Shown here: positions 1 through 12,358 of the stretch, piece after piece
How positions within the stretch are numbered: the stretch's first letter is position 1
How the letters are laid out: the number at the start of each line of letters is the position of its first letter
From: Lethocerus indicus
Lineage: Eukaryota; Arthropoda; Insecta; Hemiptera; Belostomatidae
Assembly (NCBI GenBank): GCA_019843655.1
Contig: JACDQD010000011.1
Location: 10,458,604 to 10,522,603, forward strand
DNA: 64,000 nt
Reading direction: 5' to 3'
Position numbers and translations under genes: made by a program
Notes under the pieces: model-generated
What the model was told of the DNA's origin: nothing
Databases searched by the model: none
Seen by the model: only the letters and a program-made list of their open reading frames with translations

Positions 1-2650
1 CGAGTCAATGCCGGGAAAAACGCAACGAAAATACTCCCGGTCGAGTAAACTCTAACTAGCACTTCAATACATAAAGCAAAGATACGGTTGCACAGATTCT
101 GACGTCAGTGGACATATGCCCGCGTTATATTTACTGCTTCCAAGAATAATTGCCTTTTGCAACAAACAAAACCGGAAAAACTGAATATAACCGACTGATA
201 AGTTGGGAACGGAAATTCTTCCGAACGCCCACAACTTCCTGGATCCTGGTGTCTTGACGTTGGCTATAATAAAATTAGTTCAAGTGTATTCCCCGCCCAA
301 ATGTGGTGACTCAAAAACCAGTTCTGTTTCCAGCGCTCAGAAGGTGTTAAGCATCACAGAAATCCTCCGAAAACGATAAGTAGGAATACCTTTCCTCCAT
401 CCACTTAAAATACTACAAATACTTTTCAATCGGGTAAATATTATTCCATTTATATTTATATTAAGAAGCCATTTACAAATTATCGCGCGGAATATTAAAA
501 TTTTAATGCGACAATAACATAAATAACTGAAGAATGGCGAAACGATATCTTCACAAACTAGGAGTTATAAGGCAGTTAATGCCAATTGGAATGGGTTTCG
601 CTCTACTAACACTTCAGACCTAACACATTGCCAGGCAAATTTTATTTCGGAGAGTGCAATAAATTCGCTATGAACGGGGTAAATAAAAGTAAGAGTATAT
701 TCGACTGTTCCAGTAGCTATTTTTGTTTTGCCGCTATTTTATGCGCTATTTCCGGGTGGGGTTTGAAACGATCATTAACTCTCAGAGAGTGAGTGCACTA
801 CATAAATAGGCGATTAGGACTGAACAACTACGAGTTTTTTTAACAGCTCAGTAACGCAGTCTCGGCAAATTTTGAAGGATGTAATGCGAAACAATTTACT
901 TTATTAGGGGCACTAAAATTATTGCATCCTAATATGGACGTTCTGGATATCACTCCACGGTCTCCGAGGGACCATGAAACCGATCCATTCATTCGTCTAA
1001 GGTTGTGCTCCAATTCGAGTCGCAAATAAAGCGCGACTCGCTGACAATATAAACCAGATGGCTTCGATGATTCACCTAATTTAAGTTTTCAATCATATAA
1101 AGAAGTGCCAAACAATGGGGGATGGAAATCATATACAAAGACTTGGTGTTTTGAAGATATTTTAAAATGTTCATCAAGTATCATATATATATTTATTAAA
1201 ATATTCTAAATTAAAATGAAAAAGTCAACACAGAATCGCGAAAAAATATGAAAACAGTTTTTGAAACCATTTATAGAAATCATATCCATTCATCATGGAG
1301 AAAATCTGAGTCTTAGTTTTATACTTGAGGGATGTTTTTTGGTACTAGTTAACAAACTGCACACTTTTATATACTGCGCGTATACTTGTACAATTGTTAA
1401 TATTCCTTTTGGTATAATCGGAATACATATATCATTCTCGACAGGAAAACCGACAAAAAAGTAATCCCCTAATTGGGGCACACAGGCTATCAACGTCACA
1501 GTTTATGACTCGATATTTTATTAAGAACCTTTAAGCTCTGCCCCATCCAAGCGCTTTAGAAATTGGCGATAATAATAAAAGCCGTCAAGCGATCACCCAC
1601 GCCCGGCTTCAAGAATGATCCGAACGTTTTTCGGAACACTACTGAAATTCGAGTTTAATTTTAAATCGTCATAAGTACTTTTATTTTGACTCAGCAAACT
1701 ACATGACGGTGTCAGACCTCTTTCCCCGAACTGACAGAAATATCCCTAACTTTCCTATGCGCCCACTGCAAAGATGAGACCTAAATATAAAAAGGTATTT
1801 TCGGGAGCTTACTAATTTGCTTTTTTTTAATACTTTCAAACTATAGGAACTCATCCGGTTTCTAAAAAGATACTATAAGGAAAACGGAACTGGCATTAAT
1901 TAATTAACATTATCAGTACGATTTAGTATAATCTTTTCCACGTGCAATCAGGCAAAAGTATATGATATATTACGAATGATGAAAAAAATGAAGATTTTTC
2001 TATGAGTGCAGCTAATTCTATTAGTTGATCCCCAGTGGTAGGGATTTGAGCAGATTAGCGTTAGTAGTGGGCTGACCCGATCGACATTTTGAACTTCTGG
2101 CCGAATGGAAACAGCTTTCAGGCCATTTATAATGTTCAGTGTCAAACCGAACACAAGAAACTACAAAAAAAATAACAAAATTAAAATAAGGGCCCTGCGG
2201 TCGAACTAGTAGGCCTAGTAAACTCACTACTTAGAACGCGCGAGTGACAATGTTTCGAACCCTCAGACCCACCCCTCTAAACGCAGTACCATAAATTCAC
2301 GTATGATTCAGCAGTGGAGGAAATATTCACCATAAAATAATATTTTAACAGTGCGATTCCAGTAATATATTACAAAACAGTGTTTTAAAAAAGTATTTCA
2401 ATTGGTCGTAAAGAATGCGATGTTGGGTAAAGTAACCTGACAAATCTGATTCGGTCGCAACACCATTAATGATGACGTTAATTACACTGATAACGTAATG
2501 CACCAAAACATTGAAATCGGTCTATAGAATGATATATTCTAAATAAATATAGTAAGGTTCCTATGTACTTATATTCTTAGAGGACACTAATAATTTCCCG
2601 ATTTCCGTGGATTAGCACGGTGAAGCGGATTCCTAGTGATTAAAGCGTAG
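1..2650. other. No gene recognised
   Basis: Mixed-composition intergenic DNA with normal CpG. Only short, motif-free open frames (under 70 codons) occur, on both strands. Confidence 0.6.
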
Positions 2651-2737
2651 GGACTTATAGAGGAAAGTGAGACAGGCGCGAGTACGACAGTGCGGGGTTA
2701 GTGCTCGGGCCACTTAAAATGATAGGTTGGAACTTAC

Positions 2738-2830
2738 CTTTGGTGAAGCTGGCTGGGTAACATGTGACGGTGTAGTTTTGTTGTTGTTTGAGGCTAAGCG
2801 GCATGCCGGCAACCGAGACACCACTCAGCC
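2738..2830 (-). other. Possible minus-strand first exon with TATA-like element
   Basis: On the - strand, TATA-like AAATATAG (around 2853-2860) lies about 30 bp before a possible start near 2828. An ATG at 2804 opens 22 codons (start MPLSLKQQQN, end PASFTK) ending at a consensus donor, AAAG followed by gtaagt. No following exon was identified below 2738. The peptide is not recognised and the evidence is only positional. Confidence 0.22.
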
Positions 2831-3060
2831 GGCGCACCGACTTTTCAAGGCGCTATATTTAGGGAAGGAGGGAGAGAAGAGAGCGCACAGCGCAAATATT
2901 TTCAGTGGTGACGTATCAGCGGGCCGACTCCGAAGCGCGGTCCCTCGCCGCCGATGCCGCACGCCCCGCAACAACGCCTCATCTGCAACAGCCAACCACA
3001 ACACTCTCAACGCCCACGCTACACCCTGCTCAATCACCGTTACAAGAGATTAATTGCATA

Positions 3061-3605
3061 GATAAGTGCTGGCCTAATATCTACCGGTTGACATAGGGGG
3101 AGGTTATATCGAACCTATTTTATTCCCTCCCCCGCTCCCGGTTCGTTCCATCAGGCTCTGGCAGTATTCGGTTCTTACTGAGAGTAATCGTGTAGTTCTA
3201 TATAGACCAGCAAGTCGGCGTACAACGCAGAAAAACAATTGAGAATAATTATTAACAAACCAGCGGTATACATAAAGTGCTGACCTAATATCTACAGGTT
3301 AACATAAGAGGAGGTCACGGGCGGTTGGGGAATATCGAACCCATTTTATCCCCCCTCCCGGTTCGTTCCATCAGGCCCTGGCAGTAGTATTCACTTCTTA
3401 CTGAGTGTAATGGTTTAGTTCTATATAGATCGGCAAATCGGTGTTCACTATAGGAAAACACTTGAAAAAAATTATTAACAAACCAGCAGGACAGATAAGT
3501 ACTGACCCAATATCTACAGGTTAAATTAGGGGGAGATTACGGGCGGTTGGGAAATATCGAACGAATTTATCCCTTTCGTTTGTACCGTCGGGCTCTCGGT
3601 GTCGT
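3061..3605. repeat. Tandem repeat, about 2.5 copies of a 211-222 bp unit
   Basis: Copies start near 3061, 3272 and 3494, each opening with a variant of ATAAGTGCTGACCTAATATC, then TACAGGTTAACATA, a G-rich turn, the cluster CCCGGTTCGTTCCATCAGG, TAGTTCTATATAGA, and ending ATTATTAACAAACCAGC. The third copy stops after about 110 bp. Copies have diverged by substitutions and small indels. No shared open frame was seen, so this looks like noncoding tandem duplication or a decayed satellite fragment. Confidence 0.85.
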
Positions 3606-6600
3606 TAGTTTTAGAATAAATAAAACAAATTTGAAATTCAAAGTTAGTGTCCACGATATTTTTACGTACGCCTGATAACTGCTTCGACAAAATAAAATAA
3701 TACCAAATTTTAATTATTAAATTCGAAAGAATTTAGAATTACAGAAGTTACTGAAGAAACGTGTATATTCGTGAATTTAGCTATTCAATTTACTTATCAC
3801 ATAAATGGATAGAAGGATAAAACAACAGGTTAGTATATCAACTTAGTAACTTTATAAAACGTTTAGGAGCCAATATGATAAGTTCATAATTGTCAAGTGT
3901 CATTACCGATGTAGTAAGCCAAATGAGGGAGTTATTAAGCGAGATAGACCATTGAGTGCTGGCTCCGATGCAAATCGTAAAACTACTATTACAAGTATCA
4001 GATTACCCGTACCCAGAGCGAAACAGTTATTTGAAGTGCTACAAACCGGAGTTTAATTACAAAAATAAATGAAATATAAAATAGTGCGCGTCCTTGATAT
4101 GGAGCGGTAGCGAAAGTGTAAATCGCGAACGAATTGTGCGCCTGCTTGAACGCTCGCTTGAACAAAGCTCGAGCATTTACGGAAAATATATGCGCTAATT
4201 TAAATTTCCGAGTCGAACAGATGTTTTCTTATATTTTTTGTCCTTCACTGTGATTTATTTGTCTACTGGATAACAAAGAGTAAAACGTTAAATTAAAAAG
4301 GTATTAATATTAAAACAGAGTCCTACTCAAACAATGCTAGGTATGCGAGATTTATATTACTGTATACGATAGGATATGACCCTAATTTTTCAGGTTAAAA
4401 TTAACAGTATAAACGTTTCTGTATTTAAGTCTAGCGTTGTACATCGAAGCTTCAAAGAGGATAAATGGATTAAATAATTTTGGGACGTACAGCAAAGGTA
4501 TTGACATACTCAGGTGTTAACGACTTAACGAAGAATTATAGTTTGTAAGGATTGAATTTGGTAGGAACTAGGTGGACACCCAGAACTCGATTCCTTACGC
4601 CCTGTTCGGCTTCAAAATACAGTTGCAAATTATTAATTTGTTGTAATTTCGAACTTGAATTCAATTCTTGAAGCAAAACTTCGTCCATGCGTCCGATTCT
4701 TCCATATTTCCTGTTCTTGCCAAAAGAATTAAAATAATGAGACGTTCTGCGTCCCAGAGACAACACTGGGCCTTACCCAGGCTCAGTGACAAAAAATACT
4801 GATTGGCACTGTTAGCACCTGTAGCTGTGCTAGTGTAGCATTTCAATACTACCTGGCATTGTTGGACGAGGGAACAGGTGGGTTCTCTGCCACCCCCGCG
4901 ATGTGTACACAACTTATATGTCCTGTAACCCTACAGGGGAACCTCTCCCACTCACTTCTTAGTAGTCATATTTGTCCCTCCTTTGCCACAGTAATAACTT
5001 TATCATTCTTCCAATCTACAAACTATATTTAATTTGCATCGTCTGCATTTACGTTATACCCCTAACTGCGGCGATTATTAAATACATCACCTATAATAAA
5101 TAGTATAAATAGAAGAGTGACATTTTTCCCACCCGTAGAAATATCTGCCCAAGACCAACAGCAATGCTCGGTTTTTATACAGGAACATATGTTTCAGAAA
5201 CAACCGCTACATTTAAAATTGTAACGGCAGTATAATTTGCGATAATGCCACACATTAACGTCCGCTGGGCAGAATTTCAAGACCTGTTATTATTCCACTA
5301 CTGTTGGTCTCTTTTTCTGAGGACAACATCCGAGATACACCAGATCGAGTTTGCTTCGTAGCTCTCAATTTAAATTCAAATATAAAATATTTTACGACTC
5401 GGGACCTGGACAATATTTATGCGTCAAATAGCTGCGGAAACGGGTTTTTAAAGGTGCGTTTTATACTTCGTTATCGTCTAAGTACCGCCTTTTCGATTCC
5501 TACTAAATTTAAACCATGATGAAGCCATTAAAATATTTCCACCGCCCCTTCGCGGGCCTCTTTGACCAACTGTATACCTATAGGGGGACCTATACACATA
5601 CCTGTATTGATATGTATCTAAGTTTGCAGTGAAACTAATTGGAAACGTGTAACGAGAAACCATATTGGAACCTGTACCCGCACCCAACAATCCTGACATT
5701 TTAAGGATATACTCTTATCAACACAACGCGTTTCTTTATCAACCGCCGGGTCTTCCTCCCGACCACTTCATTATTCGCCATTAAGAGGACGGCAAAGTTA
5801 GTAATGTCGAAAGAAGACTGTTGTAAATTCCTTTATTTGAGCTCTGGAATAGACTCGGAGGGCGTAGAATGAATCTTCAAAATTTTATTATTTATAATTA
5901 AATGCTAATTGGCCCAACAAACTATAACGCTGCTAATAGTGGGGCGTAAACGACAGGGAAATATTTCGATTAGTTTTGAAATAAAATCAGCCGTCTCCAA
6001 GTATCGGAACGGATTTTTGGGATAATCGATTAGGGGGTATGTAACCGGCCGGGAATGTGAGCATCGACGAGCTCACGGAAGAAGGCGCCTTTCAGAAGAA
6101 AAAATATCCCCGACTCTAATGGAAAACGAATGTAAGGAATCCGAAAGGGGAGGAGATTCAGGATTCCGCTTTTAATTAGCGGTCGGTTCCCCCGGGAGTG
6201 TAAATATTCGTGATGTTAAACCTTAAGCGGGACTTTCCCCAAAAAGAAAAAATGGGGGACTTAAATGCCAGACCGCTGATGCTCACACTGCTTACTGAGG
6301 GAATTCTGACCTCGAGCGATCCTTCGGTGAATAGATGTTCCCGACATTGCCAATAAGGCCCAATATTTACTAAGCCCTGAAATAAGGAAATTCCTTTGCA
6401 CAGCCCGACCAATCAATAATACCTAAACACTCCATGAGGAATAATATTTAGAGGGAAGTACCGCGTCCCTCTGCATACCAGGTTTACTCGGCAAGTCCTA
6501 CCGCCACTGCGCTTTATCTAACTACCAATCTGAACCAGCTAAGGAACGGAACTACGGTTAACGCTGGAATGACAATGGCTGTCGGCTGAAAAGCCCACAG

Positions 6601-9216
6601 ATCTTTCTTGACGATATTCTATTCCTTAACTACTTATTTTGTACCGACCATTACTTTTATGGACTATACTTTTAAGGAACAGAACAATGCGTAAGCCTTC
6701 GACCAGTATGGATAATTGGTCCTATAATAAATTTACTCTATGGGTCTAATAATAGTAAAGTTTTGTTAGCAAGCTTTGTTTACAGATGATGAAAAAAATT
6801 ATGACACAATCATTATTTTTAGTTACAAAGAATCTGTCAAAATTTGAACTTCCGAATGTACTAATCATTCTAAATAGCTATGTATTGGACAAGAAGTATC
6901 TGCAAGGGAATTCATGGACTTTAAATAAACCCAATATATACAAGAGAGCTTTCTTTCCGGATCTCGCGTATTTATGTACTGAATACAGAACATTTATTTA
7001 TAGATTTCTCTTTTCCCAAGCATTAAACAGACGGTTTGGAATGCACATTCCTTTTTTTTGTACCACGTTATTCTGCGCCCATTTTCTGTAATGACAATCT
7101 AATGGTAATTCAACGACAACGATAATTCAAAGCCTCGCAACCCCCTCCATTTTAAACTGATAGTCCCATTTTTCCATGCGCCGTGAATTGGTTCTTTTAA
7201 ACACGTTGGAGACCGGCTAGTATGCCGGTTTTTAGTTCATTTTTTTAGTTTTTTTAGTTTAAATTTTTTTAGTTCATCTCTTCTGGGCGGTATGTGTTTA
7301 CTACTCTTCATGGTGGACTCGTCGAATTCTCCCCGCGAATCTCCTTTGAGGATACTTTCCCTCAATTCGAGCAAAGCACCCTAACCCTGTCCCATCATGT
7401 GATCCTAAACCTTCCGCTGCAAAGGAAACTTTACTGCGAGTACATGGCGTGTACTCTAATCCTAATACTTATCATTGACATTGTTCCTCAGAAGTATAGT
7501 TCGGACCTTGGGGAATAACGGTAATATTTTGCCAAAAATATCAACTATTTCGAACGTGCATTTATAACGGGACAAGACGGCGCCGCTTCAGTAATTGCAT
7601 TCAGAAAAAAAATCACACAAGCAAAAGTACTAAACGACGGAGCAAATTGCACAGGGAGAAAGGACAGTAAGAAAGGAGGCGCCAGTTGACCAATCAAAAT
7701 GCCGTTCGCTTATCCAATAAAATCATCTGACACATCCCCGCTTATCTGGCACGGCCTGCACAATCAAAACGTAGCGTACACGCGTTGCATTCATATCGAT
7801 ATGCATCAATCAAAAGATTCTAATTCATTAGATTCCAAATATTTTGAACGCAATGATGTCCCCGTCTAGCTCAGAATAGGCCAGTTAAAACATTAAAATT
7901 TCAAGTGTGCCCTCTATTTTACAGAAATAACTAAATCTTTCTCGCTAACTAAATCGGGAGCCGACAACTGTAAAGACCTTTTACTATCAGCTAAAAAACC
8001 TATAAGGGTTGTACTAATCAATTTATTGCTAAATCTATTTTTACTAAAATTTCTAATTACGTATTATGATTTGTAGGTATAATAACATTAAATGATGTAA
8101 TAATATTAATGTATTAATTTTTATATTCAATTTATACGTTGTTATCTAATAAAATATCGTTTCAAATTTGAATTTAAAATTTCGCCATTGTTACTAATGG
8201 ATGTGCCGTTAAGGAACGGACATCGTCACATGATATATTTTGCATTTTACCCTTCATACCGGCTAAATATAGAAATGATTAAATATACTGGAAATGGGTC
8301 AATACGAGGGAGGATAATGGGATCAGAATGAGGACATAATGAAACATAGATCGGACCGAGGGGACTTGGTGGGCTCTCCAAGTTTGTCAATCAATAAATA
8401 TCTGACCCCACCAATGAATCTGACCTTAGCAACCCTCTTGAGTCGCGCTACCTACGGTCGCCATTTTACCGAGGCCATAAAGAATAAAAATAAATAAATA
8501 AAAAGACAATATACGTAAATTAGGAATCTATCTCCGTGGTTCAACACCCCCAGAGAAGAGCACTGCCGTATGGCTCCAGCAAACCCACGGTCTCCGCTCA
8601 CATTATTTCACCAGCAATTAATTATACCGGTTATCAATCAACGAAAACATTAATAGATGTCAATGTACAATTAACTATACAGAAAGGCACGACAGTTTAC
8701 ATGTCCGACCTACGAAATGTTTCTACAAGAATGACGAAACACGAATCGGCCAATTATCATCACTCTCTCGACCTAATAGATTTTTATTTGAAGGCGTGGA
8801 ACTGACTTCGAAATTTTTCTGGCACACGAACCCTCTACAAAACCACGCGCAGATGCGCAAGCGCACGCCCGAATCCCGCCTACGAATTTGCGAGGCCCTT
8901 GGCCTTTCGTCTAAAAACAATAGCGATTGGCCTCTCGACCAACATAAAATAAAACGGTCTCAACAGGCGAATATCACGTTATGTGTAGCACGCTTAAGAA
9001 TTTCCCAATAAAATTTGATTTCATACATAGCTGAAAGGTCAAAAGGGAAAACTAATATACGTACTAATAAAATATGCCAAAGAATTTTGGGAATGAAGAA
9101 AAGAGAAATTTAATATAATCAGGAACTTAGTCAATATTTATCTTCTTTAGTTTAAAGTAGCTTTGTAGTAAATAAATGGATCATTAATTAATTAAAAATT
9201 TTGAAGTATAGAATTG
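3606..9216. other. No gene recognised
   Basis: Mostly AT-rich intergenic DNA. At 8456-8469 the motif CGGTCGCCATTTTA occurs. At 8840-8940 a CpG-rich patch has GCGCAGATGCGCAAGCGCAC (NRF1-like) and a CCAAT box in reverse (GATTGGCC), so a promoter there is possible. Overlapping minus-strand frames at 4536-4912 have no family features. Confidence 0.5.
7228..7276. repeat. T-rich tandem repeat (TTTTTTAGTTYA)
   Basis: About four variants of a T-rich unit ending AGTT(CA) follow a 6-bp hairpin, ACCGGC and GCCGGT (7212-7229). Confidence 0.75.
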
Positions 9217-9277
9217 CCTATGATAGGTCTCAAACCTGTGACCACGATGGGCCCTACCCTCTGCGCTTCTGGACCGA
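9217..9277 (-). repeat. tRNA-like remnant, possible SINE head or tRNA pseudogene
   Basis: On the - strand a box A-like stretch (AGCGCAGAGGGTAGGGC, 9267-9251) is followed at tRNA-like spacing by a box B-like GGTTTGAGACC (9236-9226; consensus GGTTCGANNCC). The presumed acceptor-stem ends do not pair, so it is not an intact tRNA. No second copy or SINE tail was identified in the window. Confidence 0.35.
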
Positions 9278-10017
9278 AAATCATTGAAAATCATTAAACA
9301 GAACGCATTTCATATGAGGGTTTAGACCCTCAATTTATTTCAAACATTTTCTTAAATAACTAATAAGAATGAGATTGGCCTAATTAAATATATAAATCGT
9401 CGTACGAATTGTCGTCTAATCAATTTGGATACAGATACCAATTTAATAATTTACCATGAAGTAAAACTTGTTACGGAGTTCTAAGTTGTTGATCTTAGCG
9501 TATACACATAAGCGGTTGACATCAAATCGTAGCGGCCGCTTCGGGCTAAGAATTCTAAGGAAATGTTACATTATTTAGGAGCGAGATGAATATTAAAAAT
9601 GCATCTTAAATACGGGTACTTTGTCGGAGATAAGATAAAAGTGGAATCTCCTTATCTCTTACGGGATACAGGTGGCGGAATCAACAGGTACACGTGTGTC
9701 GACTGGGTTCTGTTTACTGTTTCGAAGAGTTAAATTGAAGTTAACTTAGAAAAATCTTCACCAATAATGGTTATTATTTTACCTGTTACTTTAAGATTAT
9801 AATATTAAATTCAAAATACACAAACACATACACTGTGAGTAACATCGTCCGGCTTGCTGACCGAATTGATAAAATATAGGGAATGAATGGTGAAATTTGA
9901 AACAGGGATTTGATAAATAAATAGCGCGGTAATGCGGAAAGCAGAGCGAGATGTGATATTATTACGAGGCATCGACTATACGGAGCAAATTGGTGACCGT
10001 AGTAAGATCAACAGGTA
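9278..10017. other. No gene recognised
   Basis: AT-rich sequence with nothing identifiable. Confidence 0.6.
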
Positions 10018-10038
10018 GGAAGGAGGAGGAGGAGGAGG
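10018..10038. repeat. (GGA)6 microsatellite
   Basis: Purine triplet repeat, about 500 bp upstream of the CpG island at 10.5 kb. Confidence 0.85.
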
Positions 10039-10536
10039 GAACAGGGGTCTGTGGGCGAGCGCTAAGACAGATCGGGCGACCCCGACTTTAAGTCAGTCCC
10101 AACTTCTTACCGTCCGGCACGGCTTAGCGGCCAATGAAGCATCACTTCAGACCCTGACTTCGCACTTAGCGTCAAATCGTGCGACAGATCCGCGGGGGCT
10201 TATCTCGACCGGCGAATCAACAAGTGGCATACGAAACGCTGTCTCCGGTTCTCGCTCGCGTTAAGTAGCACTCGATCGTTGTTCGAAATTGTAAATAACC
10301 GGAAGAGAAAACAGTGCATAGTGAGGATTCAACAGGTCGTATTCACAGTTCGATCCGCTTATTACTGTTGTTCGGATGGATGTCCCGCATATTTTAAATT
10401 AATTAAAATCATGGGTCGGGGAATCAGTGGCAAATATATACAGGGGCAAATATGTAAACCGATATATTTTGAAAAATATTAAAATAATACGAGGGTCGGG
10501 AACGGACGAAAGAGTGGAGAATGTATAAGAGTAGCG

Positions 10537-11064
10537 CTACCTGAATTTGATCGGGCCAATAGAGTCGCTATGCCGTAGGTTTCTGTCGGTTGGAGCGGAG
10601 GGCACTACACAGGGAACGGACACCGGGGAGTGTTGAAGCACCGGCCAGTAGGAGTGAGGCACTAAGAGGAGAGAGGCAGCGCGAGGCAGGAGCGGCCATG
10701 TTGCCGACTCTCGGGGGCCGCCGCCGCCGACCGCCGTGAGGGGGGAGACCGCCGCCACACCTGGCAACCACGCACCCGGGCCACACAACACAAAACACAC
10801 ACGGACGCCCCGCCACACGGACACAATCCGAAGAATACACGCAATACACATACACATACAGTCGGCCCGACCGACCGCGATAATTGGGCCGGGGTTTAGG
10901 GGCGGGGCGGGGGCGGACAGTGTCGCCCGGGCATCGCTCCCAACACCGCGCTTCGCCTGTACACTCTTCATCTTCCGATTTATACAGTCGTCAACGCGTC
11001 ATCAACAGTCCGATACCAGAAGAAAACACCCGAAAGTTGAATACATACAATATGGCCAACCGAG
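10537..11064 (+). promoter_or_regulatory. CpG-dense island, possible promoter and noncoding first exon
   Basis: This is among the most CpG- and GC-dense stretches of the left half, with GGCCGCCGCCGCCGACCGCCG near 10713 and a YY1-like GCGGCCATGTTG at 10691. Near its 3' end ATGGCCAACCGAG (11052-11064) runs into GTAACT, a plausible donor, so it could be a long 5'UTR exon ending in a short coding start. No downstream exon was found. Open frames on both strands here come from high GC and are not accepted as proteins. Confidence 0.35.
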
Positions 11065-12287
11065 GTAACTGCCTCCAGGTTCCCTCCCGGTCAAAGTGTG
11101 AAGCTGACCCGACAACCCCTCCTCCCATCTGCGCTCCATTAACACGTTACAGGCTTATATTTGTCAACAACGGACTTACAAGCTTGCGATACAGGTAAAG
11201 ATACTGTCGGAGTCTCGGGCCCGGGTAATTGTTAGAACTTCCTTTTTGAGGCATCTCGCGTGTAGCGCATCTCCCCTCGGTCCTATACCTACTACCCGAT
11301 TTGGCATCGTCGATGTGACTTCTGATTTTCAGTTAGAGTTAACCGTATAACTCAATAAGGCAAAGAGGTCTGGGCTCGAGGATGATTATTTTTTTTTAGA
11401 ACAGGGCGATTTCGGAGCGGGAGCACGTCGAGGAGACGGAGGATCGGGGCGGAGATACGCTTTGAGGAAACGATCGCGATCGGCCGAGATATTCGCAGAT
11501 ATCGCGTTACGGCCGCGGTGTCGGGATCGTGTCCGAAACGCCGGTTGGATGAAAGAAACTAAAAAATTAAAGAAAAAAGAAAATGCTTCTTCGGCCGGCG
11601 ATACATACGTGCTGACGACGCGAAACACACACACACGTACACACGCGTGTTCGCGACGATTCTATACAGACACGGCGGCCTCTCAGAGTTTCCTTTTTGG
11701 TCGAGATCCGAAGGATACGTTTGAACACCACCGAGGCAAATTACAAGGAGAATACTAAGAGCTCCGGGTTAGATACGACCTTTGGAGAAATTTACGGTCA
11801 CTCCCGGCACTGGTAACATTGTCGGAAGTGAAGCCCGGGGGTGATTTTTCTAGCCGAGGTTGGACGGTTTGATCTGGCATTAATCATCTCTTGTCCTGCT
11901 GGTATTGTGTCTACGAATTGTCCCATTTTAACAAGACGAACACAAAATAGTGTCTAGTAAAATTCCCTCGAAGGGCGAAGGATTTTTAAGGAATATTCGA
12001 CCGCTTTCAAGAGAAAAGCAGTCATTTAAGCTAATTTGCATTCTCACCTAGTCCCCTAATATATGTTAATATATTGCTACAACCCCTTTTACATCTCAAT
12101 TATCTGCTCAACTATAGCCCCGGGTACGTATAAACATAAATCTTGAAGATCATAAGCGGCGGTCGTGCAACCTCGTTAGTATTCACGCGCCTCTACCCGC
12201 CCGAAACCCCCCATGTCGAGGAGCAGCGATCTCAACGAAATGCTCAATAATTAAGTTAAGAAAATTATTTTTCGGGACATAATAAGT

Positions 12288-12358
12288 GGGGGGGGAGGGC
12301 TACGATTATAACCCGGCCAATGGGACTCGAATCAATCAGTATGCCGAGGGGGGGGGGG
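12288..12358. repeat. Two G runs (G8 and G11)
   Basis: G8 at 12288 and G11 at 12348 lie 50 bp apart on the + strand. Length may be unreliable in assembly. Confidence 0.8.

Noticed and set aside
11386..11758. Basic, Lys/Arg-rich frames on both strands
   Set aside because: Overlapping antisense frames in CpG-dense sequence with a CA repeat; no domain.
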